From Arenicola marina (taxonomy: Eukaryota > Annelida > Polychaeta > Arenicolidae): a stretch of DNA of 64,000 bases. Shown piece by piece: positions 1-11,400 of the stretch. Below the pieces are notes generated by a model. That model did not search any database and was not told where the DNA came from. It saw only the letters and a program-made list of their open reading frames with translations. The DNA lies in NCBI GenBank assembly GCA_964019135.1, contig OZ025249.1, positions 13,975,088 through 14,039,087 of the forward strand, in the 5' to 3' direction. Made by a program: the position numbers and the translations under genes. Every line of letters starts with the position of its first letter. Position 1 is the stretch's first letter.

Positions 1-300
1 ACAATTTACCCTACATAGCGCATACAATGAGATACATAGCGCCTACAGTATGAACATTGCCCCACATTGCGCGTACAATTCGCAAATTGCCTTACATAAC
101 GCCTACAGTGACTTACACAGCGCCGACACCGCCGACGTTGCCCTACATTACGCGCCTACATTACACAAGCGCCTACAGCGCGCAAATATCCTTATATAGG
201 GCGTATAATTACCTACTGCATTTATTACACACTTTGACCAACGTAGCGTCAACAGCGCGTAGAGACCTACAGTATGTTCGGATTGCCTAACGCGTGCGTA
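1..300. repeat. Degenerate short tandem repeat
   Basis: A loose repeat of roughly 20-25 bp recurs here, with a core like 'ccctacatagcgcctacag'. Copies are strongly diverged, so this is an old minisatellite. The 77-codon frame across it reads repeat and is not a gene. Confidence 0.6.
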
Positions 301-2041
301 CGCCCGATGTCGTCATCCGTATTTCCCCTTAGAACGGTTGAATAAGTGTCTAGAATGGTGTGATTTACTTTTGTGCGAGAGATTTGCTCCGTCAACGTCC
401 ACTCCGAAACACGTGACAGCCACGTATAACGCCTCAAATATTAGGTGTATCACGTCGGAACCGAGCGCACCGGAAGAGCGCCGTCGACTCCATACGGCTC
501 AGTGTATGGAGGTGGGTGTCATGGGTCCAATACTGACGTCGCCATAATGTTACCGCTAAAGACACGTAGCGGCACGTATTAGGCGGGGCCAAACGCATCG
601 GAAAGTGGACGGTCGATTTCATACAGTACCAGCCGACACACAATTCCCAATTTGATGTGGGTAGATTATTACGATATTAGGTGATACATATATTTCCCAT
701 CAAGATTATTTTCCTGTCAGTAACTAGTAACCATACATTCACGGTTGAGTTGGGGCGTTATATTGGCCACCAATAGCTCAAGCCGACTCAAGATTATACT
801 CATAAAGACCTTAATGCATACTTCTATTGTTTCCTCGGAGTGTTTTGCCGGTAAGGACCTGCGAACCATGAACAGGAGGTCATTATTTTCTTACAGCTGG
901 TCACTATTGCCCCAGCGCGTGTCATTATAGTTCCGTCACAAATAATGACCCAAGCATAACAGCCTGCATCCAAGCCTTGAAACAAAATATTATGTGTCTG
1001 TGGTGTCGTGTGAGTTTATACGTTTATTTAGAACATAATTACTTAATTCCATGTCTATATACAAAACGTGTGTCCTGCGTGGTTATTACAGCTAAATAGG
1101 CCGCAAGAGCAGAACATTGAGTGATTGCCCCTTGGTTGTAAAGAAAACTGCGACCATGACTTATACATACACATCCATACATATTCGGAACAGAGCCAAC
1201 GGCAGATTAGTTCACTATCGATTGAATGGGATGCAAGCGAGACTGCGCAAACACAAAGCTATCACACAGAAAGTAGGATTAATACATGTAACACGGAACG
1301 GATGACAAAAACCCTCTGCAAGTTGCAACAACTATGCATCTATGCAGTAATTGGACCAGCAAGATTACAAGAGAGGGACAATTATGACCTATCGCTCAAA
1401 TAATCCGCTCCACCGAATCCTCCTCAGAGGAAGCCATATAACTAATCATTAACCATATTGTTTTTCCACAATCCTCAGAAGTCATATTCGGCATCCGATC
1501 GTTGTGAAATTGATAATCATTTCTCGTTATTTCTCATCTCTAAGAATTCTTCTTTCGCTTTTCAAATCTCATAATTTCCGCTTGACTCGCTGCGTTGCTA
1601 GTTTTCACGTCCAAAGTGTTCAGTTTTTAACGGTTATCCCTCCTTTTGTCGTTCAGGTCTACATTACGGGTCTTGCTATAACCTCCAATCTTTCGTCAAG
1701 AAATTCAACGGACTTCTCAGCCATTATCGGCATGCGCGCCGAGCGTTCCTTTGTTGCCTTTGTTGTCATTGCTGCCACTTCCTGCCCGCTGCCGTCTTTA
1801 TTGCCTAAGTTCTGGCGACAAACTGTAACTGACAATATTAGCCTTTTTCTTTTCGCTACCCGTGCTGCTTGTCCCATTGCGTTCCCTGATATCTTCCCCA
1901 CTAGTTTTATGTTGATTTCTTTTTGCATATCTGCCTAAAAATTCTTCTATATGATATCAAATCGGGTGATAGACGTTTAGATATTTAGTACTTATTGCTT
2001 ACTGCATTGCATTTGTTAATGCCCCTCCATATACCCACTAG
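301..2041. other. Intron or upstream sequence, no gene seen
   Basis: I find no exon of the receptor family here. The first half of the FTP domain, the EGF-like exon and the signal exon expected upstream of 2042 are absent, so they lie left of position 1 or are lost. The last 30 bases before 2042 resemble the end of the matching intron in the minus-strand RPTP. An 89-codon minus frame at 1659-1928 matches nothing I know. Confidence 0.5.
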
Positions 2042-2284
2042 GCAGGGTTTGGCTGGCCGACTTCGATGTGGTTGTGGTGGACGGATCATCCAGGTCCCAC
2101 ACATGTGGTCAGTATACAGGAATCGTACCTCAGGCCTCCACGAGTAACGCCTGGATAGGTACAGCCAACATCAGCTGTGACGCACATCCGATCGGCAGAT
2201 ACGTCATCATAGAGAAGACCGGTAGCAGTGGCCCTCATATAATGACGCTGTGTGAAGTTGTTGTCACCGGACATGAGTACCACA
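2042..2284 (+). CDS. Exon: second half of FTP lectin domain
   Basis: 81-codon phase 1-1 exon, acceptor CACTAG, donor A|GTAAGT. It contains the family hallmarks WLADFDVVV, a Cys in HTCGQY, a Cys in NISCD, GRYVII and the closing LCEVVVTG. It is the exact length counterpart of 47701-47943 on the minus strand. FTP domains usually bind fucose or related sugars; no ligand is shown here. Confidence 0.88.
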
Positions 2285-5200
2285 GTAAGTATCCCACCTT
2301 TATACTTTCCCTTTAATCAGCATATTTAAGTCACGCCTTGATTTCTTTGATGTGTTTTCTCATTCAGTAAATAAAAGGCTTTAGAACCAATTGCGATATT
2401 ACTGATACATACGAAGCAGAAAAATGATCACACAAACTTATGCGTGCATTAGGATATTTTGTTTAGTGTACAGTCAAGGTATCACCATAACGTTGCACAG
2501 GTTATGATGAGTGGTCCCAGGACTGTTCTCTTGACCTTGTGTTCCACAGGTTGTGATCAGTGTCTCCAGGACTGTTCTCTTGTCCTTGTGTTCCACAGGT
2601 TGTGATCAGTGTCAGGACTGTTCTCTTGTCCTTGTGTTCCACAGGTTGTGATGAGTGTCCCCAGGACTGTTCTCTTTTCCTGGTGTTTCACAGGTTGTGA
2701 TGAGTGTCGGGACTTTGCTCTTGTCCTTGTGTTCCACAGGTTGTGGTGAGTGTCCACAGGACTGTTGTTCTGGTCCTGATGTTCCACAGGTTGTGATGAC
2801 TGTCAGGATTGTTCTCTTGTCCTTGTGTTCCACAGGTTGCGGTGAGTGTCAGGACTGTTCACAGGTCATTGGATGTCGCTCGTGTCCTGCTCCTGGAGTA
2901 AAGAGGCCGCAGTGCACGGAAGGTAAATCTAATTTCGCTACTTAAATAATTGTAATATTACCCTGTAACACAAACTGCCCTCGACAACAATTCTTCCACT
3001 GAGATAGTTAACAGCTTTGTCAATGGGAATGATATATTCCGGTATTAGTACATAAATATAAGTATGTAGTGTACTAGTAATAGACGGACATGTTCCAAGC
3101 CCTTTTTGTGTATGACTGGTTGGTGGGAAAGTGGCTTTCTGGTTTGCTGCGTCATAAAAACTCGGGCATCGTTAACATTTTGACCTTTTGCCATGATAGC
3201 GCATAAATTTGTTATAGAGTTAGCAAGATTAGACCGTATGTCTAGAAGATTTTTTCCAAAATATATCTATTATATACATATACACGTATACCCCATAACT
3301 TCCCAAATTGTAGCCTTTCTCTACATTGGCTTTACGTTACAGAGTGTGACTACAGGACGTACGGCCTGAACTGTGCTGAGAGCTGCAGTGGACGTTGTGG
3401 GACCGGCGACCCCTACAGCTGTTCACCCAGTGACGGGTCGTGTCCCGGCGGGTGTCAGGAGTGGTACACGGGAACCGACTGCGGCGTCTGGATAAGTACG
3501 TATGGCTGCGGCGATCCTCCCATAATGATGAACATTTGGCCATTGCTTTATTTCACAGTATACGTTCCTTAGTTTCCAGCGGCCAATCGCATGTGCAGTA
3601 TGAATTGGACTCATTTGAATTGGTGCTAGTATACGAAGGGACATAACTTCAGATCAGACTATTGACTGTACAGATGTGTTCAATAACGCCTTAAGACATT
3701 GCGCTAAAAGGTGTTGCAGAAAGATCCTCCTCCGCTCTACATGTGCTAATGTTCAAAATTGTAACATAATTGTGGCACATCAAATGAATCCATAAGGCTT
3801 TGAAGCGCTTTGAATTAATATTTACTTTTAAATTCAACATGATTAGGTCATATATAGATCTGTGAAACCTATCCTGAAGGTGATAAAACTTTATGCCTGC
3901 TGGGTGAGATGTATCTCAGATTAAACAGTGTCGCTGGTGCGGGATTTGGAGCCTGATCCTGAGCCTGAAGTGTCGGACACCTGGAAATTTCTTTCCTTTG
4001 GCCAAATTTAGCACGCATGGACACAAAATCAGCCAAGAACACCAGTATCTCATTTTATTTTAAATTATATTGTCTTTGTTGAAACGTGACTCGCATCGTT
4101 ATTATGTGCGGTAACTGTTCTTACACAAATTTAATGGGTCAATACGCAACGTGAAACACTTAATTACCTTGAAAGGGCACGATTTACCAGTCTCACAATC
4201 GGTTTCATTAATCGTTCAAATTTATGTCAGTGGCAAAGAAGCAAAGTATAATTCATACCAATATCAGTATAAAAATTGTATAATAACAGTGGCTGTTAGT
4301 CAAGACTGAATAGTAAATAGCATGTACCATTGTGACACACTTGGCAAACGTGTTGTTCCAGATCGCCCGCGTAATAACGGCGAGAACGTGACTCTCGGGC
4401 GCGTTGGAAGTTCGTCTGTGGAGGTAGTCTGGGAGCAAAACAAGGACCTACCTGCGGGAGCGGAGACTCACTACGGCTACAGCATCAGCTATAGGACAGG
4501 TGACTCCGGCGACACAGTCGGCCAGAACATCCCGCATACCAGTGGCGACACCTGGCAAATGGAAACCATATCCGGTCTGACACCAACCACCATCTATGAC
4601 TTTAAAGTGGGGCAGTACAGAACCTTGGCCGGCATAAAGGAGTACGGAGAGATTTTAGACGGACCAACAGTCACGACTCTGTCTATCGGTGAGGTTAACA
4701 CCTGTAAAAGAGTTATCTTTTCGTATACAGCCATTACCGCCCCATGTTATTGTTCACCGGTGAATCTCGATAGCCGAGTACAAATCCTCTTGCAATGTTT
4801 GCTATAATATCCAAGCTTACTTGCTTACGGACGCTATGAGTGATCGTTATAAGACGGCATTAAAACCTGTAGACGTACCATGGTGACAAGGCATGAATTG
4901 GAACCTGCTATGTAGTTAACGAACGAGCTGAAATAAAGTACGGGACTCGACAACGTCGCTTTTGATTGTGAATAGCCTTGCACACACTTGTGTGTTAGAC
5001 GCAATTATTGCTGTTATGACCCAAACCATCAATGCATTTTGCGCACTGAATCTTCTGATGGTGTCCGTCCAACATTTCTAACTATGACCATGATTGTTTG
5101 TACAACAACTAGTTTCTTTTCATATTTCTTGATGAACCAAATTGTAGATGCGTCCCCGACGACAAAACTCACAACCCTCACGGAAGGTGAGTGACGCCCC

Positions 5201-6028
5201 TAACCAAGTTAGTTATCTAAATGTGATACTGTTTGTAACTATGTGGTGTGGATTTGTTTATCCTTCTTGACATGCACAACTTATTGTTTTAAATTGTACC
5301 CCAATTCATACCTTTTAATTTTGTCTCTCGTCCTTCTGTCCTGATCAGCAACTGTCCACCGGCAGCTTGTGATGTGACGGATGGAAAATATGAAGCACAA
5401 TGCCGAAATGTAAATAGACGCATAAGGACAGCGTTATTCGTTCACGTTATTCAGAAGATCCCACAGTCCTTCTCTTCGCCTTGCTGGGCTGTGCTGTGGT
5501 CGTCATGGTGATCCTGGGGACGGCGCTGGTCGTGATCGTTGTCAGGCACCATGGGTGTCACGGGGTCTTCAACCCGTCTCCAACCAATCATCGACCAACG
5601 TCGGTCGCGATCCCGCCAGCTGAGGAGACAAGGCGATCCACAGCGCCATCTAGTGAGCCGGCCGGGGTACCAAGCGAATTTATCCGTCAGGGGAACATGG
5701 AGGATAGTTACCTAACCCTGATCGAGATGGTTTGTATATATACTCAAAATAGGAGAAGTATCTTGCAAATTATTTTGAATGATCGCAGAAGGAGTGGCAT
5801 TATAGTGTTGTATTAAAGCGATGAGTCGACATGCGTGGCCTGTAAATATAATATAAATAGTCATGAATTTCAACTATATCACAAAAGAAACTTATTTTTA
5901 AGGCAATAAGGCTTGTAAGTGCAGAATTATTCATTCGCACATTTTATCGCATCTTTTCAACTTTACAGGAGCCCCCGTACGTCAATCCGGAAACCATATA
6001 CGCCGACATCATGGATCCCAGTACCTGA
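2042..6028 (+). CDS. Phosphatase-less FTP/EGF/FN3 receptor, 3' part (paralog of the minus-strand RPTP)
   Basis: Predicted type I membrane receptor cut by the left edge of the window. Seven exons join in frame to 393 residues plus a stop: 2042-2284, 2836-2922, 3343-3495, 4362-4688, 5148-5186, 5455-5729 and 5969-6028. Order: second half of an FTP (fucolectin, F5/8C-like) domain, Cys-rich module, EGF-like module, FN3, Ser/Thr stalk, transmembrane helix, short cytoplasmic tail. All ectodomain introns are phase 1. FTP to FN3 exons have the same lengths as the minus-strand RPTP (FN3 differs by one codon) and most residues match. Stalk, helix and tail are unrelated to the RPTP. The tail has tyrosines in YLTL, YVNP (YxN, Grb2-type) and TIYADI (fits the ITSM pattern TxYxxI). 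Inference: it binds a similar glycan ligand and recruits SH2 proteins; it may be a substrate of the RPTP. Expression is unproven and the 5' half is not visible. Confidence 0.8.
2500..2835 (+). repeat. Minisatellite made of the next exon's 3' splice site
   Basis: About seven units of 40-50 bp. Each has a pyrimidine/T-rich stretch, 'gttccacag' and then the start of the Cys-rich exon (GTTGTGATGAGTGTC..GACTGT). The array runs directly into the true exon at 2836, so every unit carries a copy of its acceptor and first codons. Related arrays lie at 23217-23830 (+) and 47040-47490 (-). Confidence 0.85.
2836..2922 (+). CDS. Exon: Cys-rich module
   Basis: 29-codon phase 1-1 exon, acceptor TTCCACAG, donor AAG|GTAAAT. 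It reads [16 protein letters not shown] then a basic KRPQC end, with six Cys in 29 residues. Nearly identical to 46964-47050 on the minus strand. No named domain recognised; it links FTP to EGF. Confidence 0.85.
3343..3495 (+). CDS. Exon: EGF-like module (MEGF/laminin-EGF type)
   Basis: 51-codon phase 1-1 exon after TTACAG, donor ATAA|GTACGT. It has [26 protein letters not shown] and GTDCG, the spacing of EGF modules in MEGF, scavenger and invertebrate RPTP proteins. Counterpart of 46432-46584. Confidence 0.88.
4362..4688 (+). CDS. Exon: fibronectin type III domain
   Basis: 109-codon phase 1-1 exon. FN3 signs: VEVVWEQN (B strand Trp), YSISYRTG, SGLTPTTIYDFKV (the L..T.Y motif) and closing TVTTLS. 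Counterpart of 44875-45204, which is one codon longer. The donor is G|GTGAGG; intron homology to the minus-strand gene continues to about 4795 and then ends. Confidence 0.9.
5148..5186 (+). CDS. Small exon: Thr-rich stalk
   Basis: 13-codon phase 1-1 exon, acceptor TTGTAG, donor GAAG|GTGAGT. It reads DASPTTKLTTLTE, a likely O-glycosylated stalk. In the RPTP an analogous stalk is fused to the membrane exon, so this 3' part has a different exon structure. Confidence 0.65.
5455..5729 (+). CDS. Exon: transmembrane helix and cytoplasmic tail
   Basis: Begins at acceptor ATTCAG in phase 1 and ends at donor ATG|GTTTGT in phase 0. It encodes a helix of about 26 hydrophobic residues (VLLFALLGCAVVVMVILG onward), a basic RHHGCHG stop-transfer, a Pro/Ser-rich tail and DSYLTLIEM. 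The frame joins the flanking exons exactly. YLTL fits YxxL but the -2 residue is Asp, so it is not a strict ITIM. Confidence 0.8.
5969..6028 (+). CDS. Terminal exon: tyrosine motifs YVNP and TIYADI
   Basis: Last exon of 19 codons plus TGA, acceptor TTTACAG, phase 0. YVNP matches YxN (Grb2 SH2 type) and TIYADI matches the switch-motif pattern TxYxx(V/I). The TGA at 6026-6028 is followed directly by a tandem array made from this exon. Confidence 0.8.
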   Translation, partial: EPPYVNPETIYADIMDPST

Positions 6029-6540
6029 ACCCGGGATCAGTGTACGCTGACATCAGGAATCCCAGTGTCTGAACCAGGGATCAGTGTACGCTGACATCAG
6101 GGATCCCAGTACCTGAACCAGGGATCAGTGTACGCTGACATCAGGAATCCCAGTGCCTGAGCCAGGGATCAGTGTACGCTGACATCAGGGATCCCAGTAC
6201 CTTAACCAGGGATCAGTGTACGCTGACATCAGAGATCCCAGTGCCTGAACCAGGGATCCCAGTACCTGAACCAGGGATCAGTGTACGCTGACATCAGGGA
6301 TCCCAGTACCTGAACCAGGGATCAGTGTACGCTGACATCAGAGATCCCAGTGCCTGAACCAGGGATCCCAGTACCTGAACCAGGGATCAGTGTACGCTGA
6401 CATCAGGAATCCCAGTGCCTGAGCCAGAGATCAATGTACGACATCAGGGATCCCAGTACCTGAACCAGGGATCAGTGTACGCTGACATCAGGAATCCCAG
6501 TGCCTGAGCCAGAGATCAATGTACGACATCATGGATCCCA
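6029..6540 (+). repeat. Tandem repeat of the terminal exon in the 3' UTR
   Basis: About eleven units, mostly 44 bp, copy the terminal exon end: GTGTACGCTGACATCAG, GGATCCCAGTACCTGA, then a short linker. Each unit would read SVYADIRDPST and stop. 44 is not a multiple of 3 and every unit keeps its own TGA, so the array is not a translated extension of the gene as it stands. Confidence 0.88.
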
Positions 6541-7660
6541 TTTAATTCGCATATTGGTCGCCACTGATACCAGTTGAAGAAACCTCGGTCGATCAGTTTG
6601 GTACAGAATGTGATGCAACCACAATATATGGTATACAATATGTCATAACTTTGATGCACAGGTTTAAAACACATTCTTTTGATGGCATTGCTAAATAGTA
6701 TCAAAGATTTGACCATGTATGGTATATACAATTGCGTCAGAAGTATTAAACAGCGATATATTTAGTAAAGACGCCTGGCTTTCTTCACAATCTTGTATAA
6801 AATATACTTGAATTTCATTGAAGAGAGAGACAGCAACCGTCGATTATTATATTAGCATCAACACTATTAGGCCTATCTTATATCTGGTTTGGAGTTGTTT
6901 ATGTTGAAGTGAGTGCGTTACAAGAGATCAAATGATTTACGATTAAAAATATAAGGTATGCCAATCGTCTAATTGAATAGACTTTAACCTCCACAGTTGC
7001 CATTGTGCTAACGCCGCCACAATGCGCGAATTACATAGCTTCATTTTTATATGTGTAAAATGTTGCTAAATTCTTGGACGGGCATGAAAGTTCACATTAG
7101 ATGAAATGTGGAGTGCCGTACTTTTCCATGGATTCCGCATTCGAATAACTACCAGACAGTGTTTCGATTACAGCATCATTAATAGTTTCGTTACCATAAA
7201 GTGGTAACTTGAACAATGTATGTATCTGCACGTGTGCTATAGCTTCGTTGCATGAAGCCGTGCCAACTGAGTGCCGATGGAAGACATTGTTTTCATTAAA
7301 GGCATATATGTATAATGTTTTTAGTTAGGTTGAGGCTGTTTATTACACGACTATCATTTTATTGTTTCACGTCCTGTGGACATTGATCCAAAACTGTTTG
7401 TGAGTTCAGCCAAATGTATACCGAAATTAATTTGTGCATGTTTTACATTAAACTAAAACGATATAAACATGTAATTGACATATTTGGAATGGTTCTGGAT
7501 TGTGGTGTGCCTAACCTACTCCCGTACTTTTAGAGGGTCCTGCTCCCTTTCACTCACTTCAGACAGTCAGCTAGCTCGATGCGAAAGAAACCTCTGTGTG
7601 TATTTATCTATGCCCGGAGTATGACCCTTGCGGCTCATCCTCCGTGCTAAAGCCCAATCA
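6541..7660 (+). other. 3' flank of the receptor gene; no ORF
   Basis: AT-rich and without a supported gene. Bases 6780-7020 are similar to 60635-60890 on the same strand (shared pieces such as 'agagagacagca', 'tatctggtttggag', 'cagttgccattgt'). This is probably 3' UTR or flank carried along in duplications of the family. Confidence 0.55.
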
Positions 7661-7945
7661 CCAGGCTTCTGACATTCCTGGTCTGATATACAACAGTGGG
7701 CGCATTTCTTTGGGCCAGGTTCGGTATCCCGCCCGGGAACCGCAACCCGTGACAGGGAACTTCCGTGTTTGCCGATAGGGACATGCTTAGTACCAAATAA
7801 ATGCACACACCGGTCACATCCGGTGCACGTAGGGGCATTGGAAGCAACCTACTCTCATCACCTTTCAATCAGCGACCATCTTCTCCCAAATGTCCTGTGC
7901 TGTTTTGAACGGGGCACATCGGCATACCGCACCCATACCCGGGTG
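7660..7945 (+). repeat. Dispersed repeat, copy 1
   Basis: Similar to the reverse complement of 16380-16560: both hold 'gggcgcatttctttgggccagg', 'tttcaatcagcgaccatcttctc' and 'ataccgcac' in the same order. A dispersed element of unknown class. Frames across it on both strands are shadows. Confidence 0.5.
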
Positions 7946-9330
7946 AAAGAAGTGTCGGTGAGCCGATGCCTAATGTGCGTATTAGGTCCACCGTAGGGAT
8001 ACACCCGGGTTACCAAAGAAATGCGCTATATCACTCTGCCAGCAGAGGGCGCTCGTTCCTCACATCACCTCCGCCCCACGTCACCGCCCACCTCACGGTT
8101 GATCCCAACGGTTCTGGGGTCACGAATGGTCTTAGAGTTTTTTTTAGATTGAATCTTGAATTTTCAATGCATAATTTTGAAAAATTAGACATTCCGTTTT
8201 TGATTGATCACAATGGAAGAGTTAAGCGCGAACATATTTCAAAGTAACACGGGGTCAAAGTTTAAAAACCCTTCACGCCTTTGACCTCGACCGCATTCGA
8301 CAATATAGTTCGAAAGTAACATGGCTTCAAATTAATCAAACCCAAATGCATTCGTCAGGTATGGTACCAGTAGCACAGTAAATGCTCAACAATGTTGTAT
8401 TTGATGCCAAACTGCGATTAGATTCATTTATATTTTCGCGTATCGAGGATACTTCTGATGGATAAATTTGATGTGGGGCAGAGGGACTATGGCGCAAGCG
8501 TAACGCCCTCTGCCAGGAGATCGGTGCCCTATGACACTGTTATAAGGTTTTAATATCACGTACAATACACGACTCTAATAGGGAAGAATCGCAGAGTAGT
8601 TTAGAAGGTACGTTTAAGCTATGCAGTAGGCATACAATCCCGGGAAATTGGAAAACAGAAAGAGTATCTGAGAAGTGATACAATTACCTTGAGGTGAACT
8701 TTTGCCGTTATAGCTCCATACCATCTCTCAAGAACAGGCATGTTAGAAGTTTTAAAGAGAACAGCCGAATTCTGTATCCCGCGAAATTGAAATAAATTTT
8801 GGACGCCTGTAAAACAGCTCGGTTTGGATATCAAACCGATAAAGTAGTAATATAGTCAGGACAACCTAGGGATATACCCAGAACAAATTGCAATAGTAAC
8901 ATAACCTGTCGTTTCTCATTCCTTAGGTATCTAGGAGTGACATGTCCAAAATCTATTGATTGGAACATATTTTTAAGGGGGTGGCTTAGTTTACCCTCTT
9001 AATCCCATAAAAAGCAACGTATTTTAAATAAACGAATGGGCAGGACAGCGAGGCAGTTGAGACTCGCACTACGAATTACTACATACCCATATGGCCAATG
9101 TGAGAGAGTTACTTAATCTACAAAATACAACAAACTTAGATCAAATATCTCGTGTACATGCACTATATAAAATTGGAAAAGGCAAGATTATTGAAGAGTA
9201 AAAAAGATACCATACATGACATACAAATTGTCAAGTTAATAAAATGAAATAAAAACTTCGCCAGTAATTGGCTGAACGTATCGCCAATAAGCGTGAACAG
9301 ACCGCGTGACCCTATTATCCGTTGGCGTAA
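7946..9330. other. Unassigned intergenic stretch
   Basis: No exon, RNA gene or clear element recognised. 'gccctctgcca'-type sequence near 8045 and, inverted, near 8510 hints at a short inverted-repeat element, but the boundaries cannot be drawn by eye. Confidence 0.3.
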
Positions 9331-9422
9331 CCAATTGCCATGTACATAGGTGAAATACATCCACATGTGCATAGGCGGAACACATTGCCCTGTACGAAGG
9401 CGGAACACATCGGCATGTACAT
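9331..9422. repeat. Short tandem repeat, about 30 bp
   Basis: Three degenerate units with the core 'cattgccatgtacataggcggaacacat'. The minus-strand frames at 9163-9427 read this repeat. Confidence 0.5.
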
Positions 9423-11300
9423 TTCAATTGAGCTGATTGCTCTTATAGTTTAGCCAGGGAAGGTGAGAGGACATCCGCCATGCTCAGCAACACATCATCA
9501 ATAACATTCATAACTTTCATATTTAAATGTCTTGACACTATGTATATAATTAAGCTTTATTCTGAATCGCAATCATTCAGTTGATCAAATCAAAGCGAAT
9601 TAGTGAAAAAACATAAAAGTAATATAAACAAATTTCAAGATTTATACTTAGTCTACAGGCTCGATCAGATTTATTCAAATTCTGCATGGTCGCTTTCATG
9701 AGAATCACTGGGATTCTAGTTTGTACTGTTGTTTTCTATTTAATTGAAAGCTGGGGTTATCGAAAGTATGATAACATTTACAATTGGTGTTCAGAAAAGA
9801 AGAAACAACGGCCATCTATATGTTTCAATATTCAGTTCTTGTTCAATCAAATACGTATACGTCAGTTTATGACGGGAGTTCATAAATATGAAAGTGTTGA
9901 ACGGCACAAGCCATGCTAGACCTATCAATTTAAAGGAAATAAAAATATTAGCCCTTGTAGCTGACCCAAGCGTTTATTTGCTATCCATACGTCAACCCTC
10001 CAAAGCGCAGAATTTTGTGACGCCAAAGTTTTGAAGTTTTTTTTTGAAGTGACCGCCTGTCGAGGAAGCGCAGTTTTCCCGGGTGCATCTATCTTGGTAG
10101 GCGTGGCTGGCGCGAGACCCAAGCCGAACATAGCGAAACATGCGATGTTTACCTAACTTCGCTCAAATTCAAAGCACTAAAAAACGCAGTTTATACTCTA
10201 AACACTCATATTAGACAGATACAATCTGTTGATTTTTTTGCTGCTAAATCGAAAGTGGTTCTCGGGCTTAATTTCTAGAACAGATGGTTTACAGCGCGGC
10301 TTGGAATTGTAACAATTCCAGCGCTAAGCGAGGCCACGGTATATGTTTGCATGCGTTTCAGTTCGCCCCTGGACAAGCAAGTGAAACCCAAATTCAACCG
10401 CATGTGAGCGCCACATGAATGATCATTCATGACGTCACGCTCTGTGACAAAATGGCGCGGCGCTTGAATTTACTGTGGACAGGATTGCAAATTTATTTCT
10501 TTAACCCCGTTGTTCTCTAAAACGTGTAGTGTTTTGCAAAGTTGCTTTCAGGACCAAAACATTACTAAGGCCTCACGATTATATTAACGTTTTAACCCGT
10601 TTTAATAATTCATTGCGTAGTGACTAAAACTAAAATTCAATCGAAACATATTATAACAGAGGCGGTGGGGAGGAGGAGGTAACCTCGTCAGCATCTGTTG
10701 TCCAAATGACTGACTGGGTAGAACTTCTTGCTGTCAGTCAACAGCTGGCCTCTGATTGGTTGACTTCAGTAAAAAACGGGTTGCTAGGAGTGTCAACGTG
10801 GAAGAGTCTATTCTGGTTTCGGCTGTATTGGAGGGGGTCTTGTTTCCTTATTTAGTTAGTGTATTAGAACAACACAGTAAGTAGCCTATTCGTTCCATTG
10901 TTTATTCCCGGCCGGCCGTTAAAAAGACTGAAGAGACACGAGCCCCGGCACTGCACTTGCTTCTTCCGGGCAGAGCTATATCCGGTATTAGGGAACACTC
11001 ATTATCACATATACAACACCTTACGTGCTAAATAACATTTCGCGGTTACATAAAATTAATTCTGAATTACATAATTGTTTTTTTTTTTATTTGTCAGTTT
11101 TCTTTTATTTCTCAGAGTAAATAGTTTACCTCCCTTATTAAGGACACTACCCCCCACCCCCCGCCCCACCAATGCACACCCGCACCCACACCCACACAAA
11201 GGCTTCATTACGGTGACACGTTACGGTCGAACACCTTCACGTGTCCTTCGCTCATCTATTAAAGCATTGACGCCTGATCCATCATACCGCGATCAGGCCA
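9423..11300. other. Unassigned stretch, possible old transposon debris
   Basis: No gene recognised. The part around 9950-10880 has a composition unlike its neighbours, with direct and inverted short words and a 'gacgtcacgctctgtgacaaaatggcg' block, and may be a decayed DNA element. I could not find matching ends. Confidence 0.3.
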
Positions 11301-11400
11301 ACACACATAGGCGAAGGAACCGGGGGGCATCCGGGGCACGTGCCCCCCCCCCCCCTTCCTTGGGGAGGAAGTGGTATCTTTGTGCCCTCCAATAACTCAC
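11300..11400. repeat. GGGGCACGTGCCCC / poly-C element end
   Basis: A palindromic GGGGCACGTGCCCC core is followed by a C run. Comparable G-run plus 'gcacgtgc' sequence occurs at about 19260-19300 in the opposite sense, also next to 'ggatccggcgccgcc'-like sequence. Probably the end of a dispersed repeat family. Confidence 0.4.

Noticed and set aside
1659-1928. 89-codon minus-strand frame
   Set aside because: No recognisable domain, no splice partner, and open frames on the opposite strand cover the same place.
11075-11395. 106-codon Pro-rich frame
   Set aside because: Reads through poly-T, CCCCACCCC and poly-C low-complexity sequence.
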